Assembly: GCA_003647275.1 (NCBI GenBank)
Contig: QMMN01000001.1
Coordinates: forward strand, 1-64,000
Origin: Deltaproteobacteria bacterium
Lineage (GTDB): Bacteria > Desulfobacterota > Desulfobacteria > Desulfobacterales > C00003060
Length of the DNA stretch: 64,000 nt
Direction: 5' to 3'
Shown: positions 44,873 to 53,443 of the stretch, piece after piece
Layout of the letters: every line of letters begins with the position of its first letter
Numbering within the stretch: the first letter of the stretch is position 1
Position numbers and translations under genes: made by a program
The notes under the pieces: generated by a model
Told to the model about the DNA's origin: nothing
Databases searched by the model: none
What the model saw: the letters and a program-made list of their open reading frames with translations, nothing else

Positions 44873-46591
44873 CTAAGATTTTACAGGCAAGATGATCGTA
44901 AAACTTGTTCCTTTGTTTACCTCACTCTCGACGCTAATTTGGCCGCCCAACTTTTGAACCAGGCCATATGTGATGGATAGGCCAAGTCCTGTTCCTTGTT
45001 CGCCCTTTGTGGAGAAAAACGGTTCAAAAATGGTTTCGAGGTTCTCAGGTGGGATCCCGTGTCCGTTGTCCCTTACGGTCACAAGCACTTTGTCAGGAGC
45101 CTTGTATTCCAACAATATGTCGATTTTTCCCCCGTCATCCACGGCTGCGAATGCATTATTGATAACATTCAAAAAAATCTGTTGCAACCTTCCCCGATCA
45201 CTTTGTATGAGCGGTATATCGTCGGGCACATGCGTGCTGACTGCAATGTTTCGGTATTCTGCTTCTTTGCCGATGAAGCCTAAAACTTCCTGAATAAGGT
45301 GACCCAAGTCAATGGTTTCAGAGCGAACGTCAATATGCCTTGCAAAGCCCAAGAGGCGATGGGTGATGGTACTGCAGCGGTCCACGGAACTGATAATAGA
45401 GTCGACGAGCCCCACCAGTTTGTCCCTTTCAGGAAAATTTTCAGATAGCAATAACAAGTCTTTCAGCAGCCCGCCCTTTTCATTAATGATCGCTAGTGGA
45501 TTGTTTATCTCGTGGGCAACGCCCGCGGCCAGCCGTCCAATGGATGCCATTTTGTTGGTATGCTCAATCTGGTGCAAGGCCGCTGTGCGCTTCAAGTCTG
45601 CCTCGTAAATGCGATTCACCAGGTGCGTAGCCGCACCCAAAACAACAAGCAAAATAAGTGCAACACTCATACCCAAGAAAACGATGAGATCCTTGCGAAG
45701 TCTGCCTACGTTTTTCATGAGCTCCTTTTCGTACTTAATGACCATAAAAATGAAAGGGGACCCCTCAATATATGCATGGCCCATGATAATGGGCTCCCCC
45801 GAATGATCCCGGATTTCCTGGACTTCTGTTTTTACTGAGCCTTGAGGGACTGGAATGTTGATTTTCTCCAGGATGCCCCCATGAAAGCGGGACGGTGTTT
45901 GCAGGATGCCTTGAGCGTTGATAAGGAAGGCATCGCTGAAGGGGCGGACATCCAAAGAGCGGATCAGGGAAGTAAACCTATCCGTATCAATGGTTGCCCG
46001 GAGGATATAAAAATCGCCGTCATCGTGTTCGTACTTGACCGCTATGACAAAATGGGGAATCTGGCGAAAGCCGAAGAATACATCGCTGATATAGACTCCT
46101 TTGATCATAACCTCCCTGAACCAGGCCTGCTCATGGTAGTTTTTTCCTTTAAGGTCATACGGACCGACATAGGCCCTTTGAAGCCCGTGAGAATCAATAA
46201 CGCCCAAATCCGCAAATCCGCCATAACTGCTTTTCAATCGCCTGAAGATGCGGTTTAAACGTTGCTGATCAGAAAGACAACAATGAAGCGCAGGGTCTTG
46301 GGCAATAAAGGTCAAAGCCGCTTTTCGCTCATTCAAGAAATGGGCCAGGGTGCGTTTTGTGTTAGAGACAAGACGCGCTACCGGAAAAATGATCTCGGCC
46401 TTTAGGGCGTTTTGGTACTGATTTATATTCATCAAGGTCATTGCAATCAAAGGCAGCAGAGATACAGTGGCGATGCCCACGACCACGACTTGCCAAATCC
46501 GGCGGTAATAGGAGCCATTTTGGCCCTTGTCTAATAGGTCTATTGGGGCTTTCCAGAATTTCGGTCGTATTTTGGTCCAAAAGGCCGTCAT
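44873..46591 (-). CDS. Cache-domain membrane sensor histidine kinase
   Basis: A 572-residue kinase with membrane helices near residues 33-53 and 300-320 enclosing an extracytoplasmic double-Cache-like domain that binds small ligands in relatives (for example in DctB). The cytoplasmic part has HisKA (V-A-H-E-I-N-N-P-L-A-I-I-N-E-K) and a complete ATPase domain (D-N-G-H-G-I, G-T-G-L-G-L-S). It is the only kinase in this block with all catalytic boxes and is therefore the likely phosphate source for the receivers. The ligand is unknown. Confidence 0.93.
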   Translation of the reverse strand: MTAFWTKIRPKFWKAPIDLLDKGQNGSYYRRIWQVVVVGIATVSLLPLIAMTLMNINQYQNALKAEIIFPVARLVSNTKRTLAHFLNERKAALTFIAQDPALHCCLSDQQRLNRIFRRLKSSYGGFADLGVIDSHGLQRAYVGPYDLKGKNYHEQAWFREVMIKGVYISDVFFGFRQIPHFVIAVKYEHDDGDFYILRATIDTDRFTSLIRSLDVRPFSDAFLINAQGILQTPSRFHGGILEKINIPVPQGSVKTEVQEIRDHSGEPIIMGHAYIEGSPFIFMVIKYEKELMKNVGRLRKDLIVFLGMSVALILLVVLGAATHLVNRIYEADLKRTAALHQIEHTNKMASIGRLAAGVAHEINNPLAIINEKGGLLKDLLLLSENFPERDKLVGLVDSIISSVDRCSTITHRLLGFARHIDVRSETIDLGHLIQEVLGFIGKEAEYRNIAVSTHVPDDIPLIQSDRGRLQQIFLNVINNAFAAVDDGGKIDILLEYKAPDKVLVTVRDNGHGIPPENLETIFEPFFSTKGEQGTGLGLSITYGLVQKLGGQISVESEVNKGTSFTIILPVKS

Positions 46592-46699
46592 TGAGGCAAC
46601 TCGCTATTATAAACCAAATATTGCTGTGCCAAATGATAGAAGAATCCGCCTCACAAAATGAAAAAGGCTCCTTGCACTCCTTTTGCCTTACGCTTTCTT

Positions 46700-47908
46700 C
46701 TAGTTCCCGACTTTTGCATAGGCCGCATGCAAGGTCTTGGTCAAAACTTCAACATCCACCGGCTTCTCGAGATAGGCGAAAGCACCAAATTCCATGCACA
46801 TCTCTTCATCTTTCTTGGTTCCATGTCCGGTCAAAACAATGACTTCGATGTTGGGTTCATCGTTCTTAATGCGACGTAACACTTCAATACCGTCTATTCC
46901 CGGCATCTTCAGGTCTAAAATGATCACGTTCGGCTTTTCTTCTTCGACAAATGACAAGGCCTGTTCTCCATCGTAGACAGCGGCAGAACCCATCTCCCTC
47001 ATAATGAGTCTTTCCGAGAGAGTCTCCACAAACTGCCGTTCGTCATCAACCAAGAGGATTTTAGACGGGGTTTTAAAATCATAGCGTCGGTAGATATCCG
47101 TCTCGTAGAAGCCTGGCCTGAGTTTCATTTCAATTTTCGACACTCCAGGGATTTTGCTAACGATTTTTTTCAGCTCTTCTTCGAGCCGTGAGGGCATGAT
47201 CACATGCTTATTAATGCTCAGCAAGACTCGCCCGTCTTTTGATGAAACCGAAACGCCGTGCCCTTCCTTTGCCAGCGCGACCTCCACCTGAGAGGCAAGG
47301 CAAAAATCTTCCACAGCCTTGAGGGATGCCTCATTAGGCTGGATGGTGTCGTCCTTTCTTACATGGTTACAAACAAGGACGGAGACATCATCCACCGTTT
47401 TTTCATCCAGGGGAACGAGAATGTCATAAAGGGAAGCGTCCCAGGGGTCTTTTTGGAAGAGATATGCGGTCCACCTTGTGCGACCCACATCTTCTCCATA
47501 AATCGATTTGGCGGCCGCTTTTTCAGACATAACGCCTTCTTTCACAGCCTGCTCTGTCCGATATTTCATGCTGGCTATGACGCAAACTCTAAGGACATGA
47601 GAAATCTCTTTGGGAATAAGGTGGCCCAAAAACCCCAGATAAAGCTGGTTGTCTCTTTTTAAGGAGTCAGCCACAACAGACTTCAGATAAGCTATGCACC
47701 GCTGCCTCTCGTGAGTAAAATTGTTGAAAACCGATGTCTTGCCAACCATTGCCCTAAAAAATTTGTCCTCGGCTATATGAAACCGTTTGCTGGCTTCAGA
47801 AATCAAGTCCTGATCCTGCACGATTTCATATCCAAGGGACTCAGCCACCTTTCGGGCAATTTCTTCCCCGTGGCAATAAATGCCACTAAAAAGAGTAATT
47901 GCAGACAC
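46700..47908 (-). CDS. cytidylate-kinase-like / BON-like / receiver fusion
   Basis: About 402 residues. The N-terminal 190 resemble the cytidylate-kinase-like family, but the P-loop reads G-I-Y-C-H-G-E-E, lacking the usual G-K-S/T. A middle segment (about 205-270) resembles a BON domain (V-S-V-S-S-K-D-G-R-V-L-L, I-P-G-V-S-K-I). The C-terminus is a full receiver (L-L-V-D-D-E-R-Q-F, L-D-L-K-M-P-G). GTG 47908 is chosen for AGGAAA six bases upstream; a GTG at 47947 would add 13 residues. I know of no established function for this architecture. Confidence 0.75.
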   Translation of the reverse strand: MSAITLFSGIYCHGEEIARKVAESLGYEIVQDQDLISEASKRFHIAEDKFFRAMVGKTSVFNNFTHERQRCIAYLKSVVADSLKRDNQLYLGFLGHLIPKEISHVLRVCVIASMKYRTEQAVKEGVMSEKAAAKSIYGEDVGRTRWTAYLFQKDPWDASLYDILVPLDEKTVDDVSVLVCNHVRKDDTIQPNEASLKAVEDFCLASQVEVALAKEGHGVSVSSKDGRVLLSINKHVIMPSRLEEELKKIVSKIPGVSKIEMKLRPGFYETDIYRRYDFKTPSKILLVDDERQFVETLSERLIMREMGSAAVYDGEQALSFVEEEKPNVIILDLKMPGIDGIEVLRRIKNDEPNIEVIVLTGHGTKKDEEMCMEFGAFAYLEKPVDVEVLTKTLHAAYAKVGN

Positions 47909-48233
47909 GATCTGTTTCCTGTCTCCACCTGGGCAATGAGCAAACACGAATCAATGTGAAGCCTTTCGTCAGCGCCCATACGCGTCTATGAATATAATAA
48001 CTTTGCCGTTGCTGCCCGGGTGGCAAAGATATGCTTTTCACCAATTCTTTCATAAATGTGCGTGCGTTTCATCGCAAATACCCGCTTAGAGATAACCCCC
48101 CTTTTTCTCTTTGACAGGGCAGGGTAATTACCTGAAGGCTGTAAGCCGGGATTATGCTCTTTTTTAGGTGTTACAACTTGCCAGGAAGGGGTCCAAAACA
48201 TTGAGAAAGGGATTATGGCTATCCTATGCAAGG
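47909..48233. other. 325-base intergenic region with one hairpin
   Basis: CTTTGCC (48001-48007) and GGCAAAG (48022-48028) form a 7-bp stem with a 14-base loop. No T-run follows and no small gene is convincing. It separates the two halves of the minus-strand signalling block, so the kinase-like/receiver fusion could have its own promoter here. Confidence 0.4.
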
Positions 48234-48959
48234 CTATATCTGAGAGACGTTTGGCACTTGATTTATAGGCAGAAAAAGGGATGTCCGTTTCTTACCAGGT
48301 GCGATCATCGTTGTTTGCATATGCCCTCCAAGATCGGCGACGACCTGTTGCCCCAGGGACCAGTATGGGTTCCTTTCCTCAGGGGCCATGACCTCCAAAG
48401 TACCATGCCCTTCGACCTCGATCAGCACTCCTTTCTCTACCGACCCGGCACGCAGTAAGACCTTACCGCCTTTGCTCACCCGTTCCAACATATTTTTAAT
48501 CAGGATCAAAACAAGAAAGTGAAGGCGCACAGGATCACTGTATAGACTTGGCAATGTTTCAGCGACTTCGGGTCTGAGGGAAACATCCCGCACACGCGCA
48601 AAGCGGGTTGTGAAAAATACTGCCTCGTCTACGATCTCCCCAGGATCAAAGGTAGTAAATGGAGCACCCATGCGTTGCGCAAACCGATTAAGGTGCTGAA
48701 TTTTCTGGACCAATATCTTGGCTTGGCTCTCAATGGTCGATACGATGTCGACAAACTTTTTGCGATCCTCTTCTGCCCCTTGGCCTTCCTGTCCCAAAAG
48801 CTCGTCCAGCCAGCCAGCCGACTCCCGAATGGTGCCCAAATGGTCCTGGATTTTGTCGGTGAAACCAGCTATGACCCTGCCAATAAAGGCCAACTGCCTT
48901 TGGCGCAACATCTCTCCCTTGTCGGGCTCCATAACCAAATCTTTTTTGGTGTGCAACAT
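48234..48959 (-). CDS. degenerate histidine-kinase-like protein with His replaced by Asp
   Basis: A 241-residue soluble protein. It aligns with its neighbours along the HisKA helices, but the phospho-acceptor position is Asp (F-T-D-K-I-Q-D-H-L-G-T-I where relatives have V-A-H-E-I-N-N-P-L-A-I-I). The ATPase-like half also lacks the glycine boxes (E-G-H-G-T-L-E in place of D-x-G-x-G). It can be neither a standard kinase nor a His phosphocarrier, so it is probably a dimerisation or regulatory partner. It starts two bases after the receiver gene upstream, implying coupled translation. Confidence 0.75.
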   Translation of the reverse strand: MLHTKKDLVMEPDKGEMLRQRQLAFIGRVIAGFTDKIQDHLGTIRESAGWLDELLGQEGQGAEEDRKKFVDIVSTIESQAKILVQKIQHLNRFAQRMGAPFTTFDPGEIVDEAVFFTTRFARVRDVSLRPEVAETLPSLYSDPVRLHFLVLILIKNMLERVSKGGKVLLRAGSVEKGVLIEVEGHGTLEVMAPEERNPYWSLGQQVVADLGGHMQTTMIAPGKKRTSLFLPINQVPNVSQI

Positions 48960-48961
48960 GC

Positions 48962-49339
48962 TTAATCGAGACCGCGTTTTTTTCTGATGTCCTGGAGCTT
49001 GTCCATAAGGTTCTCGATATCGAACGGCTTGACCATGTGGGCAGTGGCACCAGCCTTTAATGCCTCTTCCCCAACTTGACTATTTACCGATCCGGTTACC
49101 ATAATGACATCAATGGATGAATCCTTGGCCTTGATGTTCATCAAGGTCTCCATGCCACCCATGCCGGGCATCTTCAAATCGAGTAGAACGATATCTGGAC
49201 GTTCCTTTTGGATTTCCAAAAGTGCGGCCTCTCCGCTGGTAACAATCCTGGTATCATAGTTTCGAATACGCAGGCGCTCAGCCAATGCAGAAATAAAATC
49301 TTCCTCGTCGTCCACCAGCAACAGCTTGGGAGGCATCAT
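48962..49339 (-). CDS. single-domain response regulator
   Basis: A 125-residue receiver with L-L-V-D-D-E-E-D-F, phospho-acceptor Asp near 54 (I-V-L-L-D-L-K-M-P-G-M-G-G), Thr in M-V-T-G-S and Lys in M-V-K-P. AAGGAA precedes the start. It lies directly before the Asp-substituted kinase-like gene and after another receiver gene. The tail I-R-K-K-R-G-L-D is basic. No output domain. Confidence 0.92.
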   Translation of the reverse strand: MMPPKLLLVDDEEDFISALAERLRIRNYDTRIVTSGEAALLEIQKERPDIVLLDLKMPGMGGMETLMNIKAKDSSIDVIMVTGSVNSQVGEEALKAGATAHMVKPFDIENLMDKLQDIRKKRGLD

Positions 49340-49377
49340 CTCTATTTTCCTTAAGGTCCCAAATGGTTTGCGAGGGC

Positions 49378-49869
49378 CTATTCATCATCCTTTTCTTCAT
49401 TCTTAAACATTTGTCCGGTTGTTTTAAGTGAGTCCCCTTCTTTGGCAATTTCCTTCGCCGTATTGAACTCACCCGCTTCAGCAAAAGCGACAGCGGCCAT
49501 TGTCTTTTCCATTTTGTATCGGTACGCGCCCCGAATGCGGTCGGCCAGAGTATCAATGTCTGCGGGCTTTCTGAGATAATCGAATGCCTTGAGCCTCTGG
49601 GCCTCTTCCTCATCGCGCTCCGTACCGTGTCCAGTCAAGATCACGACCTGGATGTCGGGATTGGTTTTGCTCAGTCGGCGCAGTACCTCCATCCCATATA
49701 TGCCCGGCATCTTGAGGTCGAGGACGATGACATCGGGTTCTTGTTTTGCCACGTAATCCAAGGCCTGTTGCCCGTCATGGACCACATCGGTTTGGATGCC
49801 GCGCATCCCCAGTCGGTTGGAAAGCGTGTTCACAAACTCTATCTCATCATCTACGAGCAATACTTTCAT
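49378..49869 (-). CDS. single-domain response regulator with C-terminal extension
   Basis: A 163-residue protein: receiver domain (L-L-V-D-D-E-I-E-F, phospho-acceptor Asp near 52 in V-L-D-L-K-M-P-G, Thr in I-L-T-G-H, Lys in L-R-K-P) and a 45-residue, Lys/Glu-rich helical tail. The T-G-H-G-T-x-x-D-E-E segment is shared with the receiver of the 46700 fusion, so those two are the closest relatives. GGAGGGG precedes the ATG. Confidence 0.92.
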   Translation of the reverse strand: MKVLLVDDEIEFVNTLSNRLGMRGIQTDVVHDGQQALDYVAKQEPDVIVLDLKMPGIYGMEVLRRLSKTNPDIQVVILTGHGTERDEEEAQRLKAFDYLRKPADIDTLADRIRGAYRYKMEKTMAAVAFAEAGEFNTAKEIAKEGDSLKTTGQMFKNEEKDDE

Positions 49870-49925
49870 TTTCCCCTCCTTTGCTTCTAAATGCTTCTAT
49901 GATACCCTTAGCCCGCCAGAAATCG

Positions 49926-50699
49926 TCAGGCTTCTTCATGGACCAAGGAAAAAGCCAGGGTGGTGACGCACTTTCCATCACCGGACTGCCTCCAAATCTG
50001 CCCGCCCAACTCCTCCACGATGTCTTGAGAGAAGTCCTGACCATTAAGCTCCTCTGGCAGCAAGCGGCCGGGCCCCTCGTGGCATGGACTGGTCAGGCTT
50101 ACCTGAAACCGGCCTTCCCCAACACCAGCTTCCAAAACCAACCAATCTCCGCTTTCCAGATTTTCCATGACCTGTTCCACATTGCCGAACACAGCCAATT
50201 GAAAGATAGGCGGGTTGGTCTCAATCATAAGCGCCCCTTTGGGCAGCCTTATCTCCAAGCGGATGCCTTTTTTTCTGGCCTGTATCAACAAGATATCGCG
50301 GATCTCCTCCAGGGCCTTATTGCCATCGAAGACACCCTCATTTTCTTTCAAGCGGCGGGCAAAGCAACTGAGGTGCTGATTCAGGGCCGACCCTTGGACG
50401 ATCTGTTCTTGGATTGTATTCAGACCCCTAAAGAATGGTTCGACCTTGAGGCGCCGGTTCTGGCCGCGTTTAAAAAAACGGCCAATCCAGCCGAACCTTT
50501 GCTTGGTTCTCATCTTCAGCAGATCTTTCATCCAACCGGCGGATTCGTGAATGATGGCCAGATGATTTTGGACATCGTGGGTAACGTGGGCCAAGGCCCA
50601 GCTCAAGACCTGTAACTGGGCAACCCTCAAACCAAGGCCATCATTTACATCCAAAGGCTTCAGGTCCGGCTTCGCCTGATCTATCTTGGCCTTACTCAT
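49926..50699 (-). CDS. degenerate histidine-kinase-like protein
   Basis: A 257-residue soluble protein, first gene of the block, with AAAGGGGG before the ATG. It retains the His box V-T-H-D-V-Q-N-H-L-A-I-I-H-E-S-A-G-W, but the ATPase half has no recognisable N-box or D-x-G-x-G motif. Like the 43816 protein it may accept phosphate from a receiver or another kinase instead of from ATP. The basic insert near residues 80-95 (R-F-F-K-R-G-Q-N-R-R) is unique to this copy. Confidence 0.76.
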   Translation of the reverse strand: MSKAKIDQAKPDLKPLDVNDGLGLRVAQLQVLSWALAHVTHDVQNHLAIIHESAGWMKDLLKMRTKQRFGWIGRFFKRGQNRRLKVEPFFRGLNTIQEQIVQGSALNQHLSCFARRLKENEGVFDGNKALEEIRDILLIQARKKGIRLEIRLPKGALMIETNPPIFQLAVFGNVEQVMENLESGDWLVLEAGVGEGRFQVSLTSPCHEGPGRLLPEELNGQDFSQDIVEELGGQIWRQSGDGKCVTTLAFSLVHEEA

Positions 50700-51211
50700 G
50701 GCCCCCTTTTTCTTGCCTTACCATGTCTAAAATTTGTCATATGGGCTTTTCATGGTCTTTACCCACATCGGTCTTGAATCACTCCTGCCCTTAGCTTACC
50801 GGTCGGTTGCTGCCACAAGCTCTATGCTGATAAACCCAGCCGATAGATTCTATCAAAGCAATGCTATACTATTTCTCACATTTATTGATTTTAGTCAAGA
50901 TTGAACGTTTTTTTTATGGGTCTTCTTTCAACTTTATCAAATGTGAATTGTTACGATTACAGAGGCTGATAGGTGAAAGGAGTCGCTTTTTTATATTTCC
51001 CCCGGCTCTTGCAGCTTTTTTGAAATACGGTTTAAATCAGACCCAAGCTGCAAAAGAGAGAAATTGGGGGAGGTCCTGGAAACATTAGTACTTGACAACT
51101 GGCATGAAATATAATACCCAAAATCGTCCAATATAACAAAGTTCTGCTTGTTTCACTCGGTGAGATTTTAGGCATGCAAGAAGCGAAAATATTTAAGAAA
51201 GGAAGTTGCTG
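50700..51211. other. divergent intergenic region between the signalling block and tauE
   Basis: 512 bases with a 13-base palindrome GATAGA-T-TCTATC (50842-50854) and an imperfect inverted repeat around 51003-51068 (left arm CTCTTGCAGCTT, right arm AAGCTGCAAAAGAG). A plus-strand frame here ends with a stretch like a Fis-type helix-turn-helix (N-Q-T-Q-A-A-K), perhaps a decayed regulator. TATAAT occurs at 51110 without a good -35. Confidence 0.4.
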
Positions 51212-52168
51212 ATGCCAAGGAGACTCAGTGGGGGGGTAGGTGCAAAGTTGGGTGTGTTATTTCTCTTATTTTGCAGCAGTCCCGTGATGGCTGCCGCAGA
51301 AGGGGCCGTAGCCCCCTCATCACAGGGTCATGTCTGGTGGTTCTGGCCCCTTGTCCTGCTGATCGTCACATTTGTAATGGGCATCTTTGCTGTGTTGGGA
51401 GGGGTTGGCGGCGGTGTCCTGTTTGTTCCTATCATTAGTGGCTTTTTCCCCTTCCATCTGGATTTTGTGCGAGGTACCGGGCTCCTGGTGGCCCTTTCGG
51501 GTGCACTGGCAGCAGGCCCTGGCCTTCTGAAGATGAATCTGGCAAGCCTTAGGCTTGCGATTCCAGTAGCCCTCATCGCCTCCGCCTGTGCCATCGTCGG
51601 TGCCATGATCGGGTTGGCGTTACCCACCAATATTGTCCAGACCGCCCTGGGGGCTACCATCATAGGTATCTGTGTTCTCATGGTGACAGCCAAGAAAGCG
51701 GAATTCCCTGAGGTGCCAAAGGCGGATAAACTTTCTGCGGCTCTGCGGATCTATGGTGTTTATCAGGAAAAAAGTACAGGAAAAACCATTGACTGGAAGA
51801 TCCACCGGACTCCCCAGGGTCTGGCTTTGTTTATCCTCATCGGCGTCATGGCCGGCATGTTTGGTCTGGGCGCAGGATGGGCCAATGTGCCGGTCCTGAA
51901 TCTTATGATGGGGGCGCCCCTGAAAATCAGCGTTGCCACGAGCAAGTTTCTCCTATCCATTACGGACACCTCTGCTGCCTGGATCTATCTGAACCAGGGA
52001 TGTGTGATCCCAATGATGGTTGTTCCATCCCTGGTGGGGATTATGCTCGGTTCTTTTGTGGGAGTCCGAATCTTGGCCGTTGCCAAACCAACGGTTATCC
52101 GGTGGATCGTGATCGGAATGCTGGGCTTTGCCGGAATCAAGGCACTATCCAAGGGCTTGGGCTTTTAG
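51212..52168 (+). CDS. TauE/SafE-family sulfite/organosulfonate exporter
   Basis: About 318 residues with eight to nine hydrophobic helices. The glycine-rich G-V-G-G-G-V-L-F-V-P segment near residue 65 and the C-terminal repeat V-V-P-S-L-V-G-I-M-L-G are TauE hallmarks. A hydrophilic loop of about 45 residues splits the two halves. ATG 51212 has GGAAG six bases upstream; a TTG two codons earlier is less likely. Such proteins export sulfite, sulfonates or related anions. Divergent from the signalling block, which may respond to the same compound. Confidence 0.88.
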   Translation: MPRRLSGGVGAKLGVLFLLFCSSPVMAAAEGAVAPSSQGHVWWFWPLVLLIVTFVMGIFAVLGGVGGGVLFVPIISGFFPFHLDFVRGTGLLVALSGALAAGPGLLKMNLASLRLAIPVALIASACAIVGAMIGLALPTNIVQTALGATIIGICVLMVTAKKAEFPEVPKADKLSAALRIYGVYQEKSTGKTIDWKIHRTPQGLALFILIGVMAGMFGLGAGWANVPVLNLMMGAPLKISVATSKFLLSITDTSAAWIYLNQGCVIPMMVVPSLVGIMLGSFVGVRILAVAKPTVIRWIVIGMLGFAGIKALSKGLGF

Positions 52169-52238
52169 AGAAGCATAAGGAAGAAAGCTCATCGTTTTAA
52201 AAAGGAAACGCCTTACTTAAGACATCAGGAGGAACATC

Positions 52239-52664
52239 ATGGCAGATCAACATAAAGCCACATTGGAAGCAGGACCAGAGCAGATCCTTTATGCTGGTAT
52301 TCTTGAAAAGGGAATGTATTTTGGCTTACTGATCCTTTTTATCACCTTTGCCATTTACGCCTTCGGTATCATGAAGCCCTATATCCCGCTGGATCAAATC
52401 TCGCACTATTGGAGCATGAACGTCCATGATTATCTGGAACATGCCCACATCAAGACAGGCTGGGGTTGGGTTGGAATGCTCAAGTATGGGGATTTCCTCA
52501 ATTTTATTGGGATAGCCATCCTGGCGGGCGTTACTATCATCTGCTATCTGTCTATCATTCCTATGCTTTTAAGAGGCAAAGACAAGGTTTATGCGGTTTT
52601 GGCATTTCTGGAAGCCTTGGTCCTGAGCCTGGCTGCTAGCGGGATTCTCGCGGTGGGACACTGA
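52239..52664 (+). CDS. small membrane protein paired with TauE (DUF1634-like)
   Basis: A 141-residue protein with three hydrophobic helices (about residues 24-42, 83-108 and 118-136) and a histidine-rich loop between the first two. AGGAGG precedes the ATG. It follows the exporter gene by 70 bases on the same strand, as do DUF1634-type proteins in other genomes. Probably an accessory subunit of the exporter. Function unproven. Confidence 0.7.
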   Translation: MADQHKATLEAGPEQILYAGILEKGMYFGLLILFITFAIYAFGIMKPYIPLDQISHYWSMNVHDYLEHAHIKTGWGWVGMLKYGDFLNFIGIAILAGVTIICYLSIIPMLLRGKDKVYAVLAFLEALVLSLAASGILAVGH

Positions 52665-53443
52665 CCTCTCTCTCAGGTGCCAGGTCCCGACCCGAAATGG
52701 GGCCCAACTGAAACCGACCTCTGTATTTGGCTTGCAAACGCATCCGATAAGCCACCCCAACCCACATCAATCCTTCAACAACGTGCCGAAGAAGGGCTGA
52801 GGGCTGAATAAAAAGGCCGTTAAATAGCCTCTGAATAGCCAGAATAGCCATTCAGGGGCTGGTTCCACCCCGCCTTACCTGGCCCCCGTGTAAGTCTTGC
52901 GGAAAGCAGAAAAGGTGTTTGACCTCCTGGCATGACCGGCGGTCATGGGTGCCCATGTCGCTATGTAGGTTGTCGGGAAGGTTTGTTGATGAGGCCTTTT
53001 TTTGATATGTTTCTGGCGCTGATCAGCCAACTTTAAGGGGGATAAGAACGACCTTGGTTCCCCTGCCGCTTTTGGGTTGCCTGAGAATCAATCTTCGGCC
53101 TTCAATCCTCAGAGTTGAGCTTCAAACCTCGCTCAATCTCATGCCCCCATGGACCACAGTTGACAAATCTCATGATGTCAATTACATATCTGTAACAACG
53201 GTTGGATTCTTGGGTTGCGATTTTGACAAGTGATCCGCAGTTGGGCATCAGGAATCGCTTCTAAGATGTTGTGGTGTGTGGTATCTATTGTGAAGCCTCC
53301 CCGCCCTCCCGGGGGGTTCTGCCTTACGGCAGCGCTTCGCGTCTGGGGAGCAGGCCGGTCAAACAATCCAGATTAACGACTTTTGAGCCCTTAGTCAGTA
53401 AGTGCTGACTTATCATGTGAGACTGAATTCCTAAGAGGAACAA
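52665..53443. other. 779-base intergenic region with overlapping palindromes
   Basis: Two palindromes share the CATG at 52944-52947: CATGACC-GGC-GGTCATG (52931-52947) and CATGGG-TG-CCCATG (52944-52957), so only one hairpin can form at a time. The second copy of the 46-bp repeat lies at 53316-53361. No coding frame is convincing. Confidence 0.5.
53316..53361. repeat. 46-bp interspersed repeat, copy 2
   Basis: Matches 5736-5781 at about 39 of 46 positions. CTGCC-TTAC-GGCAG inside it can form a small hairpin, and a GC-rich run (CCCTCCCGGGGGG) precedes it. It lies about 80 bases before the truncated kinase gene. Confidence 0.6.

Noticed and set aside
50861-51088. Frame ending in a Fis-like N-Q-T-Q-A-A-K stretch
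   Set aside because: Only about 20 residues resemble a regulator, the rest is atypical, and an inverted repeat underlies the same bases; at most a decayed remnant, so not listed as a gene.
51092-51115. TTGACA and TATAAT before tauE as one promoter
   Set aside because: The spacer is only 12 bases, too short for a sigma-70 promoter.
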